Source: Mycoplasmopsis lipofaciens ATCC 35015
GTDB taxonomy: Bacteria; Bacillota_I; Bacilli_A; Mycoplasmatales; Metamycoplasmataceae
Reading direction: 5' to 3'
NCBI RefSeq assembly: GCF_000686585.1
Contig: NZ_JMKY01000001.1
Location: 62,001 to 126,000 of the forward strand
DNA length: 64,000 bases
Shown: positions 23,428-35,950 of the stretch, piece by piece
Layout of the letters: the number at the start of each line of letters is the position of its first letter
Numbering within the stretch: position 1 is the stretch's first letter
Notes under the pieces: model-generated
What the model was told of the DNA's origin: nothing
Databases searched by the model: none
The model's input: the letters and a program-made list of their open reading frames with translations, nothing else
Translations under genes and position numbers: made by a program

Positions 23428-26259
23428 ATGAATCAAAAAAATAAAAAAAGAATAGAAAATTCAAGAATTTTAAATCCTTCAATAATCCATACTGACCTTT
23501 ATACATTTTTTTCGAATGGTATTTTTGAATGAGTAAAAAACCCCAACTTTTTAGATTTAATAATTAACAAGGACGAAAAAAATATTATTGTTGTTTTTGA
23601 TGGTAAGAATTGATTTTTTGAAAATCCAACATTAAGAGAAGACGAAACTTTAAAAGTTTATACAGCTAAAGGATATGGAAATAAAACAAAAATAATGTTT
23701 TTAAAAACTTACATCTATTTTAATGTTTTAAATAAATTAAACGATAATAACGATCGTTATCTTCTTTCAGAAGAAATTTTAGAAATAATAAAAAATTCAT
23801 TTGATGAAACAAATAGTGATCAATTTGAACAAAAATTTTTAATAAATGTTTTTAAAAATTTGAAAAACAGATTTAATGAGTGGATTGAATTTTTAAAAAA
23901 ACTTGTATCAAAAGAAGATGATTTTGATGATAAAAGAATAGACGAAGTTAAAATTGAAAATGGTAAAAGTGAAATGTTTTCTATTTCTTCTTCTTTTTTA
24001 TATAGCTATGCAAAATTAACAAAAGACAATGTTTATATCGAAGAAATAAATTCATTTTTTACTAAAAAAGTATTTACATATTCAAATTTTTGAACAATTA
24101 TAAATAAAATGGAAGAAGCAACTAAAGGCCTTTCAACAACAAAATTTAATTCAATTCTAAATGATGTAAAACAACTTTTAGATGTAGATTTAGTAAGAAT
24201 GGCAAAAAGTGTTTTATTTTCTGAAAACGAAACAGTTTCAAAAGAATTAATTATTCCTTATAAAAAAGAAGAAAATCCAAATATTAAATTTTCTGTAAAA
24301 AATTTGTCAATATATGAATATATAAAAGAAATTATAGAGAGAAGAGAAATAGAAATTCCTATTTTTCAAAGAAAATATACATGAGGCGATTCATACGTAT
24401 TCACATTTTTAGAAGATATCAAAAATTATATTGAAAACAAACAAGATGATTTTTATTATTTTGGAACAATTTTGCACTCTAAACCAGTAGATTCTGATAT
24501 TAACGCATATAGAATTATTGATGGTCAGCAAAGAACAACAACTATAATTTTAGTTTCTTTTGTTTTGTATAAAATTCTTTTAAATAAAAATCAAAAAGTT
24601 CCAAAAATTCTTTGTGATATGTTTGAAATTGATCAAGAATGTGATGGAGTTAAAATTACAAAAATTATCAAAAAGTTTGTCGGAATAAAAAACTCTGAAT
24701 CTTATAAAAATTTTGATGTTCTTTTATCAGGTGATAGTACAATGATAGCCAATACTTTTAAAAAATGTTCTAATAAAGAACAAAAAATAATTTACGACAA
24801 TTTGTTATCTATATATGAAAAATTATCTGAATATCTTAAAATAAATAAAAATGATGATGAATGGTTGATCAACTATACAAATATTTTTTTAGAAAAATTT
24901 AGAATTGTTCTTATTACAACAACAACACAAAAAGATTTCTTATATTACCAAAAAATGAATCTATTAACTAAGCCTTTAGAAGATATTGAATTACTCAAAA
25001 GTAAATTATATGGTATTGCTTGCGATGAAAACCTAAGTAGAAATGCTATTGAAAAATTTATGAATACTTTTAAGGAAAAATTCGAAAAACAATTTTCATC
25101 TGAAAGTGCAAAAACTTCTTCATACATGGATTGTCTCGCTAGAAATTATCATTTTGTTTCAAATGGGTTTAAATTTGATCTTCCGGATAAGGAATATAGC
25201 AAATTATCTAAAACATTTATTTACATAGATGATGCAATAAATAAAAAAATGGAAGAGGGCAAAAAAGCTGCTGACATATTAAATTACCTTGTTAAATTTG
25301 CAACAATTATTTTGATACTTCACACAACGCAAAATGTTATTAATAATCTTCAAAATAAGTTAGATATTTTGAAGATTGATGAAGATAAAAAACGCATCAT
25401 AAAATGATTAATACCTCATATAGACATAATTGTTCAAAATGGAAAGTATACAACTTATATTCCATTGGTTTATGCAATTTTAGATAAGCATAATTTGTTT
25501 AATAAGGAACCCTTAAATGCAAAACCAACAAAAGTATTTTCAAATATTGCAAATTTACTTTTTGTAATAGAAAAATGACATTTTAATTGACTTCATACAG
25601 CTTTTGATGCAAGATCCTATAGTAAAGCAATTTTCAAACTTGCAGAAATATTCTATAAAAAACCTAATATGTCAATTCAAGAATTAAAAACATTGATGTT
25701 TAAAAGTACACTTAATGTTTTTCATAAAATCCCAAAAAAAACTTTTAAAGAAACTTTGAAAAAGGAACTTGAGAAAGTTTATAAGGTTGCTAACGACACA
25801 GAATCAAATAATTCACAAAATAAAAAGTACAACTTATTATTAAAAAGGATTATGTGATATCTAACTAATGATTTATCCATTGAATCTCTTGATTTAGATT
25901 CAAGTAGTAAATTAGAAGATTATTATACCTTCTATACAACATCTAATACCTATGAACATATGGAAGCTACCAACAGAGGTAAGCAGGGTGGAAATGTGAC
26001 ATTAAACTACATTAATTTAATAGGTAATGGCTTGCCAATAGATAAAGAATTAAATGCAACTATTAAAGATAAAGATTTTGTCGGAAAGCAAGAAGATTAT
26101 AAAAATAATCTTGTTAAAAATCCTCTTTATGTTGGTTATAAAGATTGTTTAGTAAATATTCAAAAGTGAAAAAATATAACAAATAAAAAAATTATGACTA
26201 GAACTAATAAAATAATCACATTATTATCAGATATGTATGGCATAGATAGTGATGAATAA
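23428..26259 (+). CDS. DUF262/DUF1524 protein A (GmrSD/SspE-like)
   Basis: 943-residue predicted NTP-dependent nuclease of phage defence. The DUF262 (ParB-like) domain shows I-P-I-F-Q-R-K-Y-T-W (about 310-319) and R-I-I-D-G-Q-Q-R-T-T-T (about 362-372), its NTP-site motifs. The C-terminus has a degenerate HNH/DUF1524 pattern: Y-E-H-M-E (about 842), L-I-G-N-G, L-N-A-T-I and F-V-G-K-Q-E-D-Y. About 300 residues precede DUF262, of unknown fold and not present in plain GmrSD. RBS AAGGAG. Reading needs UGA as Trp throughout and has no internal stop. It is a paralogue of the gene at 28090. Known relatives cut modified foreign DNA or are licensed by host DNA modification; which applies here is unknown. 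Confidence 0.8.
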
Positions 26260-26545
26260 GGAGAAGGATAAAACATTTAAAATTTTGAATTAATCAAAAT
26301 ATTTTAATAAGTATTTTGAGAACTTTATCGTTTATAGTAGCAATAGTTATATAAATATAAAAAACTTTCATTGAAACAAAAATCATGAGCTGATGAATTC
26401 TCAAAAAACAATTTTGATGGTAAAAGTTTTTCTAAACTAACTGAAAGTTAAAAATCTATGGTTCTCAAAGAAATGGACAAAAACCTTAAATAAGATAAAT
26501 TTATTTAATCGTAAAGCATGAAACCAAGGTAAAAAAAATTTTATA
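26260..26545 (+). other. Gene-free stretch with possible coding remnant
   Basis: No intact gene. One frame around 26360-26450 reads like a broken protein (K-S-W-A-D-E-F-S-K-N-N-F-D-G-K-S-F) but has no start or RBS. Probably debris between the two cassettes. Confidence 0.4.
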
Positions 26546-26546
26546 T

Positions 26547-26770
<224 letters not shown>

Positions 26771-26802
26771 ATTCCTAAAAGAAAATAATAAAGAAAGTTA
26801 TC

Positions 26803-26834
26803 GCACAAAATGACACAAATTTTGTGCCTTTTTT
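26803..26834 (+). terminator. Leader B terminator/attenuator
   Basis: A 9-bp perfect stem (GCACAAAAT, 7-base loop, ATTTTGTGC) followed by C and six T. It ends ten bases before the methyltransferase ATG, so transcription from the leader promoter must pass it to reach the operon. Confidence 0.8.
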
Positions 26835-26843
26835 CGTGCCTAG

Positions 26844-28100
26844 ATGAAGACAATAAAGGTATTTGAAGCATTTTCAGGAATTGGAGCACAAAAACGAAGC
26901 ATCGATAATATTAACAAAAGAGAAAAAAGAAAGATATTTAAAGTAGTAGCAACAAGTGATTGAGATATTCGTGCAAATATTGTATATTCGGCAATTCATC
27001 ATGGCCTATCAGTAGAAAAAATACAAAAAATACTCACAAAACACAATTTATTAACAAAAGAACAACAATTAGAATTTCTAAAAAATAAAACTTATTCAGT
27101 TGATTCTAAGAAACCGGTAAAAAATATTTCAAAGTATAGTAATGAGTTAATAAAATACTTAATAGTTAGTGAACTAATTATGAATAATTATTGTGATATA
27201 ACTAAAATAAATCCTAAAGAAATAGAATCATTAGGTGTAAATTTAATAACTTACTCATTTCCATGTCAAGGACTTAGCGTGGCAAATATGGGTAGATCAA
27301 AAGGTATTATTAATTCTGAGTCAACTAGTCACTTAATTTGGGAAATAGGCCGAATTTTAGAAAATATGAATAATAAACCTGAGTATTTGTTGCTTGAAAA
27401 TGTTAAAGCATTAGTAAAAAAATATAAATCTGAATATGAAATTTGAAAATCATTTTTAGATAGGCAAGGCTACAAAACTTTTACAGCTGTTTTTAATGCA
27501 AGCCATCATGGTTCATTGCAAGAAAGAGAAAGAGTATTTGCAATCAGTGTTTTAAAGAACATCAAAACACCATTTACCAATGATCAAGAATTCTTTAACT
27601 TTGTAGAGCAAATAGGAAAAAAACACATTGTAAAAGATAGACAAAGTGAGTATCTAAGAATATTTGATATAAAAAACGCAAGAGTTGATGAATCAATTGA
27701 TGCCTTAATGAACAACACACCATCTAGAATAAAAATGGTAAATGAAAATAATCATTTGTATAAATTAGATATACAACAAAAGAGAAATTGAAAAATTAAT
27801 ACGCTTACAACTAAACAAGATAGAAATCCAAATAGTGGAGTAATACAATTTGAAAACTCAATAGAAGGGAAGCTAAATCATCGTTTCATAACAGCTCGAG
27901 AAGCATATAAAATAATGGGATTCAACGATGAAGATTACGAAAAAGTAAAAGTTCTAAAATCGAAAAATTTAGTAAACAATACGCATTTGTATAGGCAAGC
28001 TGGTAACTCAATTGATGTAAATGTGTTAACAAGTATTTTAGAAACAATAAAAAAAATTAATGATGTAAATCAAGACGAAGGAGTAAAAAATGGAAAATAA
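26844..28100 (+). CDS. C5-cytosine DNA methyltransferase (M.SssI-like)
   Basis: Transfers methyl from SAM to cytosine C5. 418 residues with motif I F-E-A-F-S-G-I-G-A-Q, the catalytic F-P-C-Q-G-L-S (Cys141), motif VI L-L-L-E-N-V (Glu185), motif VIII Q-E-R-E-R-V-F and motif X R-Q-A-G-N-S. The spacing and segments such as L-K-N-K-T-Y-S and S-K-K-P-V resemble M.SssI, the CpG enzyme of Spiroplasma, but the target-recognition region cannot be assigned. No Shine-Dalgarno precedes the ATG; instead an alternative leader frame ends in TAG immediately before it. It overlaps the second DUF262 gene by 11 bases. No conventional cognate restriction gene is beside it. Confidence 0.92.
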
Positions 28101-31011
28101 AATATCTGTAGATAAACTTAAAAAAATGGTAAAAAATGCAAATGTCTTTGATTTTTGAAAAATAGGAACAAATGTTAAAACTTATATAGATAAGGGTATA
28201 AATATATGAATGCAAAGTTCAGATTTTGTTACATATATTAGCCAAAAATACACACCTAATAAGCCAATTATTAAAAATGAAGCAAATAAAGAAATGGAAT
28301 TTCAATACAATTTTAATAATGGCAATTTGAAAGTTTATGAAACAAGCACTACAGCATTAGCCACAAAAAGACAATTTTTAGAAATTTATGAATATTTAGG
28401 AATATTAAAAAGTGAAGGTGAGAACAATTATGCACTATCAAGAGATATGTTCAATGCCATAATAAATTATAAAGGTAAAATTCTAAACATTGTTGAACCA
28501 AACGATTTATCAATTTGACACCCTATTCTTAAAAGAACTATTGTTGATGAAGTTGTAAACAAGATTAAAAAATTTAAACAATTTATTAAATTTATTATCA
28601 AAAAAACGAATGATGATGACTTTGATGATAATGATGATGAGAATGTAATTAATGAAAAAAGACTAGATGAAGAAGAGACAGGTAATGAATTCGAAACAAC
28701 AGCATCATTATTGTATTTGTTTGCTAAAAAATTAGGAGATTCTAGCTTTATGAGCATGATTATTGATTATTCAGATGCAAGCAATATCGATGATCAAGTT
28801 ACATTTTTTGAAAAACTTGTTGAATATTTACTAGAAGATGATAAAAATGTTCACGATATCCAAAACGAATTAGAAGGGTTTAAAAAGTTATTAAGAGAAG
28901 ATGAAATAATTGAAAACAGAGATATTGCTTATAACGCTATAAGTGATGACATAAATAGAGAACTTAATCTCAACTTTCTATCTCTTAAAAACAAAGGCGA
29001 AAGCTTTAGTTCTATCGCATATTCAATTTTTGAATATCTTCAAAAGATTAGAGATACTTGAGAAATTAATGTTCCTATTTTCCAAAGAAACTATGTTTGA
29101 AATGAAGCATATATTGAGACGCTAATTAATGATATAGATGAATTTATCGATAAAGATGAAGATAATTATTATTATTTAGGTTCTATTTTACTTTCTTTTG
29201 AAAAGAGAAATGTAAATTCTGGTTTTCACAAAATTATTGATGGTCAACAAAGAACCACAACTATTCTATTGATTTGTTTTGCTTTATATAAATTACTTGC
29301 TAAATACGGAATAAGGGAAGAATTTTTATATAGTCTTTTTGAAAAAAACAATAATGGTGTTTGCAAAATTATATCTAAATTTCAAAGTTTAGAAGATTCA
29401 GTATCTTACAAAAAAATAAAATTATTATTTTCTGACGATAAAGAAAAAATTATTGAAGAGTTTAAAAATGTCAAAGATGACAAAGAAAAAATAATACAAA
29501 GAAATTACATATTTATTATTGACACATTAAAAGAAAAAATTAATGCTAACAAAGAAGAAGGGATAATGTGATTAGAAAAATTCACAGAAACTTTTTTAAC
29601 TAGATTTTGTATTGTAACTACGATTATGCAAACGGATCGAGATTTCTTGTATTACCAAAAATTAAACTTACTTTCAAAACCTTTAACAGATATTGAGTTA
29701 TTAAAAAGTAGATTTTACAATGTGTTTTATAAAAAATACAAAGAACAAGATAAAACAAGCAAAAAAGTTAGCGATTTAATGAATAAGTTCGAAAATGATT
29801 TTGCTTTAGAATTTGAAGGAAAAAAAGGAGAAAAACAATTAGAATACTTTGCAAGAAATTTATCATTCTTCTTTAATGGTAAATATTATGTTGGAGCAAA
29901 AACAGTCGCAACTAAATTTTCTAAAGTATATTTAATGTGTAATGAAATAATAGAGTCTTTTGAAAGAAAAGATTATTCAGCGGAGGAAATTTTAAATACA
30001 TTTATTAATTTCTCAAGAAAAGTATCTCTATTGTATACTAAACCAAATCATTCAAAAAGTAAATTCACATTTAATAAGACACTAGAAAAGCTAAATATAC
30101 ACTATAATAACAAAGAAATATTATCATCTTTAATGCCACATATACAAGCTATTATAAATAATGGTAAAACAACTATTTTTATTCCGGTTGTTATGGCAAT
30201 TTTAGAAAGATTTAATTTATTTAGCAACACTTATAGAGGGGGCAAAACTAGTGAAGTATTTAATTTGGTTCAAGGATTACTGTTTGAAATAGAGAGATTT
30301 AACTTCTTTTGAAAAACCTCATTTTTTAGTGGTGAGTCACTATCTTTAAAAATGTTTGAATTAGCTAAAGCTATTTTAGAAAATAAAAACAACTGTACTC
30401 AAAATGCCCAAAATTTAAGACGCGAAATTAACAACATGCAAAAAATTGTTCGCCTTGATCAAAGTTCAAACAAGCAAGTGTATATTGACTTAATGAAACA
30501 ATATGGTTATGATACAAAAGACATTGACACAGTAAAAATAACTAATAACGAATACACACAAATATTATTAAGAGTTCAATGGTTTTTAAATAATAATTTA
30601 AAAATGGTACCTAAATATGAATTAGATTTGCACAAGGCAAAAAGATTCAAAAATGATTACTTCGGTGATATACAATACTCATACGAACATATGGAATCAA
30701 AAGACAGAGCCAAAAAAGATTTAGACAACATTAGTGTTGAGTATGTCAAATTAATTGGAAATGGAATGCTAGTTTCTAAGAAAGGCAACTCAACTCAAGG
30801 AGCAAAAACCTTTAAAGAAAAAAATGATAAATATAAGAAGGCATTTACATCAGACAATTGTTTATATTATGGATATTCAAATAATGAATCTAATGAACCT
30901 TTATTAGACAATGTTTGCAATTGAGAATCTATTGATGAGCCAAAAATAAAAAATAGAAATGAACAGCTAATAGAGCTAATTTACAAAATGTATAAAATAA
31001 AAGAAGATTAA
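28090..31011 (+). CDS. DUF262/DUF1524 protein B (GmrSD/SspE-like)
   Basis: 973-residue paralogue of the protein at 23428, starting inside the methyltransferase gene. Motifs are V-P-I-F-Q-R-N-Y-V-W (about 328) and K-I-I-D-G-Q-Q-R-T-T-T (about 380) in DUF262, and Y-E-H-M-E (about 866) with V-K-L-I-G-N-G-M in the C-terminal DUF1524-like part. The central part shares L-L-S-K-P-L-T-D-I-E-L-L-K-S with copy A almost unchanged, while the N-terminal 200 residues differ more, as expected for a target-sensing part. Coupling to a C5 methyltransferase suggests that self methylation either protects from or licenses this effector. Which one is unknown. Confidence 0.8.
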
Positions 31012-31032
31012 TAGCAAATAAAAATAATTAAA

Positions 31033-31074
31033 AATTCAAGAACACATTTTTTTATGTAAACTTGAATTTTTTTT
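31033..31074 (+). terminator. Terminator of the methyltransferase-DUF262 operon
   Basis: Stem AATTCAAG/CTTGAATT and a run of T behind the DUF262-B stop. Confidence 0.7.
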
Positions 31075-31159
31075 ATTCGATTTCATCATGATAAATTTTA
31101 TGAAGAGAAATAGATTTAGCTAATGTATGTGGGTTAGTAAAACAATAATATTAATCAAT

Positions 31160-31288
31160 TTTTTATTAAAATCCTCAATTATTTTTTATTAAAAATTCCT
31201 TCTTCAGTTAACAACTTGTTCTTGAATTAATTTGATATTTTTTCATATCAAAAAAATTATAAAAGTTCTCACTTTTGATTTGCACTTG
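31160..31288. mobile_element. IS right-end remnant at the island edge
   Basis: About 130 bases resembling the right part of the MITE and of the decayed IS, ending in AAAGTTCTCACTTTTGATTT and GCACTTG. The left IS end is missing here, so with the left end at 22758 it brackets the island. The rest of 31012-31372 holds no gene. Confidence 0.7.
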
Positions 31289-31321
31289 TTTTTTATACAA
31301 AATTAATGAATTTAATTTTTT
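31289..31321 (+). repeat. Right flanking direct repeat of the island
   Basis: Second copy of the 33 bases at 22728-22760, three differences. It lies just before the promoter of the next gene (TATAAT 31338-31343). Confidence 0.8.
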
Positions 31322-31372
31322 AGTATATATAATTATTTATAATGATTATTTAAATATTGAGGAGTAATACAA

Positions 31373-32461
31373 ATGAAAAGAACAAAGGAATCGAAAACTT
31401 TTGAAGAGTTTAGAAATGAAAATGAATCTAAGGTTAAAGAACTAGTTACTCAAAAATGCAACGAGGTTTTGAGTAAAAATTCATTATATAAATCGTTGAA
31501 AATCTATTTTATTATTTCACTTGTATCTGGGATTATTGCATTAATATTAGGAATTATTTTTTTGCTTTTAGTTTTACAATCAGCAGAAAGTTTTTTTATT
31601 CTATTAATGTTTGTATTTTTTTCGGGTTTATTGTGTGTTATTTTTGTTTTAATGTTTATTTCAAAAAAGAAAAAGATGCAATCAACAATTAGTGAAGCTT
31701 TGAATAATGCAGGAATTTTTGATATTTGTTTAAAAACTCTAGGATATAGAATGTTAGATTCATATTCAGAAAAAGATGCAGGAGCAATGTCAAAAAATTA
31801 TAAAAAATGAAAAAGCGTGCCAATTTTAGATTGAGCTAATTATGCTACAGGAGTAGGTATTATTCCAAGTGATGCAAATATTTCTTCAGCTTCTATGCCA
31901 AAATTTATAAATGATGAATTTAACAATAGTTGATGAGTACAACAAGTTATTTTTCATTGAGTGAGAAGAAGAACTGATAAAGATGGAAATGTTCATTATG
32001 AAAATTATTATGCACCATTATTTCTTTGTGAAGGACAATATCTAAATTCACATAAAGATGATATTAATTTAACATTTTCTCTAGGTTCAAGATGTGATTT
32101 GAATCGTAAAGATAAATACAATACAGAATTAGAAAATAAGGAATTTAATAAAAAATTTAAATTGTATACAAATAATCAAATTAAAACAAGAATGATTTAC
32201 ACTCCTTTATCAATGGAATTGATGCTTAAACATTTTAAGCAATCTCAATATTGTGGAGTAAGAAATTTTGGTATGAATTATGATGCATTAACAGTAAGAT
32301 CATGATTTCAACCTAAAAATAATGTTATGGAAATAGATTTTCCTAAAATTCAATTTAGTAAATCATCAATTATTAATTATGTAACAAACGATGTTATAAG
32401 AGATACATATGCTGTATATTGAGTATTTTCTTTTATGACTATTCCGCCATATTTTATTTAA
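31373..32461 (+). CDS. Membrane protein, possibly DUF3137-like, paralogue 1
   Basis: Function not recognised. A 362-residue protein with a charged N-terminus, two adjacent membrane helices at about 42-98 (I-I-S-L-V-S-G-I-I-A-L-I and L-L-M-F-V-F-F-S-G) followed by K-K-K-K, and a long soluble C-terminal domain. The layout (Lys-rich N-terminus, hairpin of two helices, soluble domain) is shared by the next gene and resembles the mycoplasma DUF3137 family, but I cannot confirm this. RBS GAGGAG; it has its own TATAAT promoter directly beyond the island edge. Confidence 0.7.
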
Positions 32462-32514
32462 AACACAGTTTGTGTTTTATTTTTGTATAATATTAAAAAA
32501 TAAAGGAGTGCAAA

Positions 32515-33471
32515 ATGCAAGAACATTTTAAAAAATTTGTTTATGAAAATGCAAACAAAGTTAACAATTTGCTTTTAGCCAAATTAACAAAAATTGATAA
32601 AGATAATAAAATTTCAAAATTGTATCGTTCTTTTCAATTTCTTTCATATGTTACATTAACTATAGCTATTGTTTTAGCAGGATTAATGATTTTAGTTAGT
32701 TTAAATACATCTTTTTTTAAAGGAAAAATAAAAACAGATGTTATAAATTGAATACTTTTAGGGTTTTGTCTTTTATTCTTATTTGTTAGCGGTCTAGCAG
32801 CATCTAATAGTAAAAAATATAAAGCTATGGAAATTGAAAATGGTTTGAAAAAATTGCAAATAAATGAATTGTATCAAGAATTGTATAAATTAGTGAATTT
32901 GGATTTTCGTTTTGAAAGTGATAATGTGGAAATTCAATGATATGATTCTATATCATTGAACGACAATAAAAAAGAATATTCTTTCTACCATAAAGCACTA
33001 TTTAATAATGACAAAAATAAAAATGCGAGTTGAAAAATACAACAATTTGATTGTTTCAATAATACCGATAAAAAAGAACAAGTTCTTTTACTTGAAGGCA
33101 AGTTAAATGATATAAATATTTCTTCAAGTTTTATGTTAGGTTCACAAACAGGTTTAAATGAAGTATTTTTTAAGATGAAAAATTGTAATTTCTATAAAAA
33201 TGATGAAAAATTTAATATTTATAGTGAAAATGAAAATATTAAATTTAAATATATTGCAGATATTGAAAAATTGTTTGAGGATTATAAACTTGGAAATAAT
33301 AAATTTGGTCTAATCATTGATAAAGAAAATCAAAAAATATATGAATGAATAAAAATAGATAATTCACTTTTTAACATTAAGAATACAAGTGATGTTGTTT
33401 ATATGTTATTAAACCATATCTATTTAATTAAATTACTTCAAGGATTTCCATTTTTATTAATAAAAAATTAA
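32515..33471 (+). CDS. Membrane protein, possibly DUF3137-like, paralogue 2
   Basis: Function not recognised. A 318-residue protein with the same plan as its upstream neighbour: a helical N-terminus, two membrane helices (about 42-66 and 79-98) and a soluble domain of about 215 residues. Located 53 bases downstream of paralogue 1 with RBS AAGGAG. A weak hairpin (AAACACAG/TGTGTTTT) lies between them, so it may also be expressed alone. Confidence 0.7.
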
Positions 33472-33481
33472 ATTAGAATGA

Positions 33482-33525
33482 AATTAAAAGTTCAAGAATT
33501 ATATTTCTTGAACTTTTAATTATTT
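33482..33525. terminator. Bidirectional terminator before rsmD
   Basis: A 17-bp perfect stem (33482-33498 with 33505-33521) between convergent genes, with T-rich flanks on both strands. Confidence 0.85.
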
Positions 33526-34064
33526 TTACTTATAAATAGAATAAATATTTTTCCATATTGCTTTTCTTTTTGAATCAAAAATTTATCAGGAATCTTAATT
33601 TTAGATTTGTCATTAGTTTCTACTATTATTAAACCGTTTTTATTCAAATATTTGTTTATTTTAATTTGTTGCAATGCATTATTTAATAATTCATATTGAT
33701 CATAGGGGGGATCTAGAAAAATATAATCAAATTTTCTACCTGTAGAATTTTGTAAATATTGTAATGCGTCCATTTTAACAATATCAATATTATTTGCTTT
33801 TAGAATAGAAGCATTTTTTTTAATAATATTTATTGCGTTATTGTTATTATCCACAGCTATTGCTTTCATACAATAATTACTAATAGCCTCAAAAGAAATT
33901 GCTCCACTTCCTGAAAATAAATCCAATATTATTTTATTTTCTATATTTTGTCTTATTGAGGAAAAAATAGCTTCTCTTATTCTATCTGTTGTTGGTCTTG
34001 TGAATTCTAAATCTGGTTGTTCAATTTTTCTACTTCTATATTTTCCTGAAATGATTCTTAACAT
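33516..34064 (-). CDS. rsmD: 16S rRNA (guanine-966-N2)-methyltransferase
   Basis: SAM-dependent modification of 16S rRNA G966 (E. coli numbering) in the small subunit. 182 residues: L-R-I-I-S-G-K-Y-R-S-R at the start, R-P-T-T-D-R-I-R-E-A-I-F, the SAM site L-D-L-F-S-G-S-G-A-I-S and catalytic D-P-P-Y. I start at the Met before L-R-I-I, since GGAGAAAT precedes it; an upstream Met five codons earlier has no RBS. Divergent from def. Confidence 0.92.
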   Translation of the reverse strand: MLRIISGKYRSRKIEQPDLEFTRPTTDRIREAIFSSIRQNIENKIILDLFSGSGAISFEAISNYCMKAIAVDNNNNAINIIKKNASILKANNIDIVKMDALQYLQNSTGRKFDYIFLDPPYDQYELLNNALQQIKINKYLNKNGLIIVETNDKSKIKIPDKFLIQKEKQYGKIFILFISKNN

Positions 34065-34139
34065 AATTTCTCCGTTCAATAATTAGTAAAATATATCTAA
34101 TTTTATTATATATTTATTATTAATATATAATTTTATATT

Positions 34140-34730
34140 ATGAAATATGATGTTAAGTTAGTAAAATTACCATTAAAAGTTTTGAGAAAAAAATCTAAAG
34201 AAGTTCCTATACCTTTAAAACAAGAAGATATTGAGTTAGCTGAAAAAATGATATGACATATAACCGATAGTCAAAAACCTAATACACAATTTCAACCAGG
34301 AGTCGGTGTTGCAGCTGTTCAATATGGAATTTTAAAAAGAATGTTTTATATTAAAACTTATAATGAAGGCGAAAAATATGCAAATAAAGATGGTAAAACA
34401 AATTATATAGACGATGTTTTAATTAATCCTAAAATTATTGCAACTAGTGATTACAATGTGGCATTGCATAATGGTGAAGGTTGTTTAAGTGTTGCGATGA
34501 AATGGCCAAATCAAGAAGGGTATGTGTATCGTAAAAATAGAATTGTTTTTGAAGCATATTCTTATCGAGAAAAAAAGACAAAAAAATTTGATTTACAAGG
34601 TTATTTAGCAATTGTTGCGCAACATGAATTAGACCATTTAGATGGAAAACTTTTTGTTGATCACATTAATACTAAAAACCCATGATATGATAAAAATAAT
34701 TCAAGAATTATTAAAGAGGGTGAAAATTAA
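34140..34730 (+). CDS. def: Peptide deformylase
   Basis: Removes the formyl group from new N-termini; a metalloenzyme. 196 residues, with the three motifs G-V-G-V-A-A-V-Q, E-G-C-L-S and Q-H-E-L-D-H. Cys and the two His bind the metal and Glu is catalytic. No RBS is visible: a TATAAT lies about ten bases before the ATG, so a leaderless transcript is likely. The stop overlaps the next start (TAATG). Confidence 0.94.
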
Positions 34731-35887
34731 TGAGTTTTTTTGTTAATAGAGTAGACTCTTGAAACAATTTTTCTTCTAGTAGTTTTTCTACTTTTTTAGT
34801 AGTTATAGTTTTTTTAGTTATTGTTCTATTTTCTGCAATTATCGGATATTTTAGAGGTTTAATAGGTGGCATTTACTCACTTTTAATCAGCATTGTATCT
34901 TTGATAGTTGCTCTTATTGTATCTCCTTTATTTTCAAATTTAGTTGTTAAAAAAATATCAAGCAAATTAAATATAGATGTAGATATTGTTAAACCTGCTA
35001 TAACGGGTTTAATTATGTTTATTGTTATTTTATCTTTAGTTTCTATTAGCAATGTATTTTATCTATTTGTTAAACCTTTTTCTAAAAGAATTGTTAAAAG
35101 AAGAAAAAAAGAAGGAAAAAAATTGTTTTTATATAGAGGTACGGGTGCATTAACATCCGCAATTGCTTCTTTTCCATTGGCTGTCGTAACAACCAATTTA
35201 ATTGGCATTGCTTCTTATAACAATGAAGCAATTAATTTTAATAATAAATTAATGAAGATTACAAGTTTAAATACAGCAAAGGGATTTTCTAAATATTTAC
35301 CCGGGTTTTTTGGTGCTGCTAAGCTAAGTTTGAACACTTCGGAAGCTAATTTTTATAGAGATATTTTTAAGGAATTGTCAAATGATGAAAATTATGATTT
35401 AAAAATTCAAACTAACAATGATGGATATCAATATGATGTTAATTTAAATTTAAGCGAAAGTAAAATATTTGAACCAGAATCATATAAGAGTTTTCTTAAT
35501 TTTCAAAAAAATTTATCCTTATTTTCTGAAACGAAAGAATCGTTTGATATATTAGCAATTATAATAAATGCCTATGAATTTATAAGCTTTGACAATCCTG
35601 AAATTTATAATAAATTAAGTCAGATTAAAGCGGAAATTTTTGCACAAACAGGACAAATAATTGATATATTAGACATCAATTTTTCAATAAATAATGTGAA
35701 TAAAAATAACTCAAATCAAAAACTAATTTTTAATTCATTTTCAGAGAGCCAAATAAATAGTTTGAATAAATTAACAGCACAAAAAGTTGGATTAGAATAT
35801 ACAAATAAAAAACCTTTAAAATCAGCAACAGATAAAGAAAAATTGTCGTATATATTTTCTAAATTATTTGTTCAATTGTTTGAATAG
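34730..35887 (+). CDS. CvpA-like membrane protein
   Basis: A 385-residue membrane protein of uncertain role. Helices lie at about 22-45, 48-68, 83-106 and 130-150. The first pair carries Y-F-R-G-L-I-G-G-I-Y, which resembles the start of CvpA-family proteins. The C-terminal 230 residues are soluble and Asn/Lys-rich. It overlaps the def stop by one base, so the genes are co-translated. A CvpA-type function in envelope biology is a guess. Confidence 0.65.
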
Positions 35888-35915
35888 ACAATAATAATTA
35901 ATATTTTCAATAAAA

Positions 35916-35950
35916 AAATTTACGTATATTGCTTACGTAAATTTAATTTT
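35916..35950. terminator. Bidirectional terminator
   Basis: An 11-bp stem (AAATTTACGTA with its complement, 7-base loop) between the convergent CvpA-like and lipoprotein genes. Confidence 0.8.

Noticed and set aside
28467-28757. Minus-strand ORF inside the DUF262-B gene
   Set aside because: Shadow of an Asp/Glu-rich stretch, which reads Ser/Leu-rich on the other strand.
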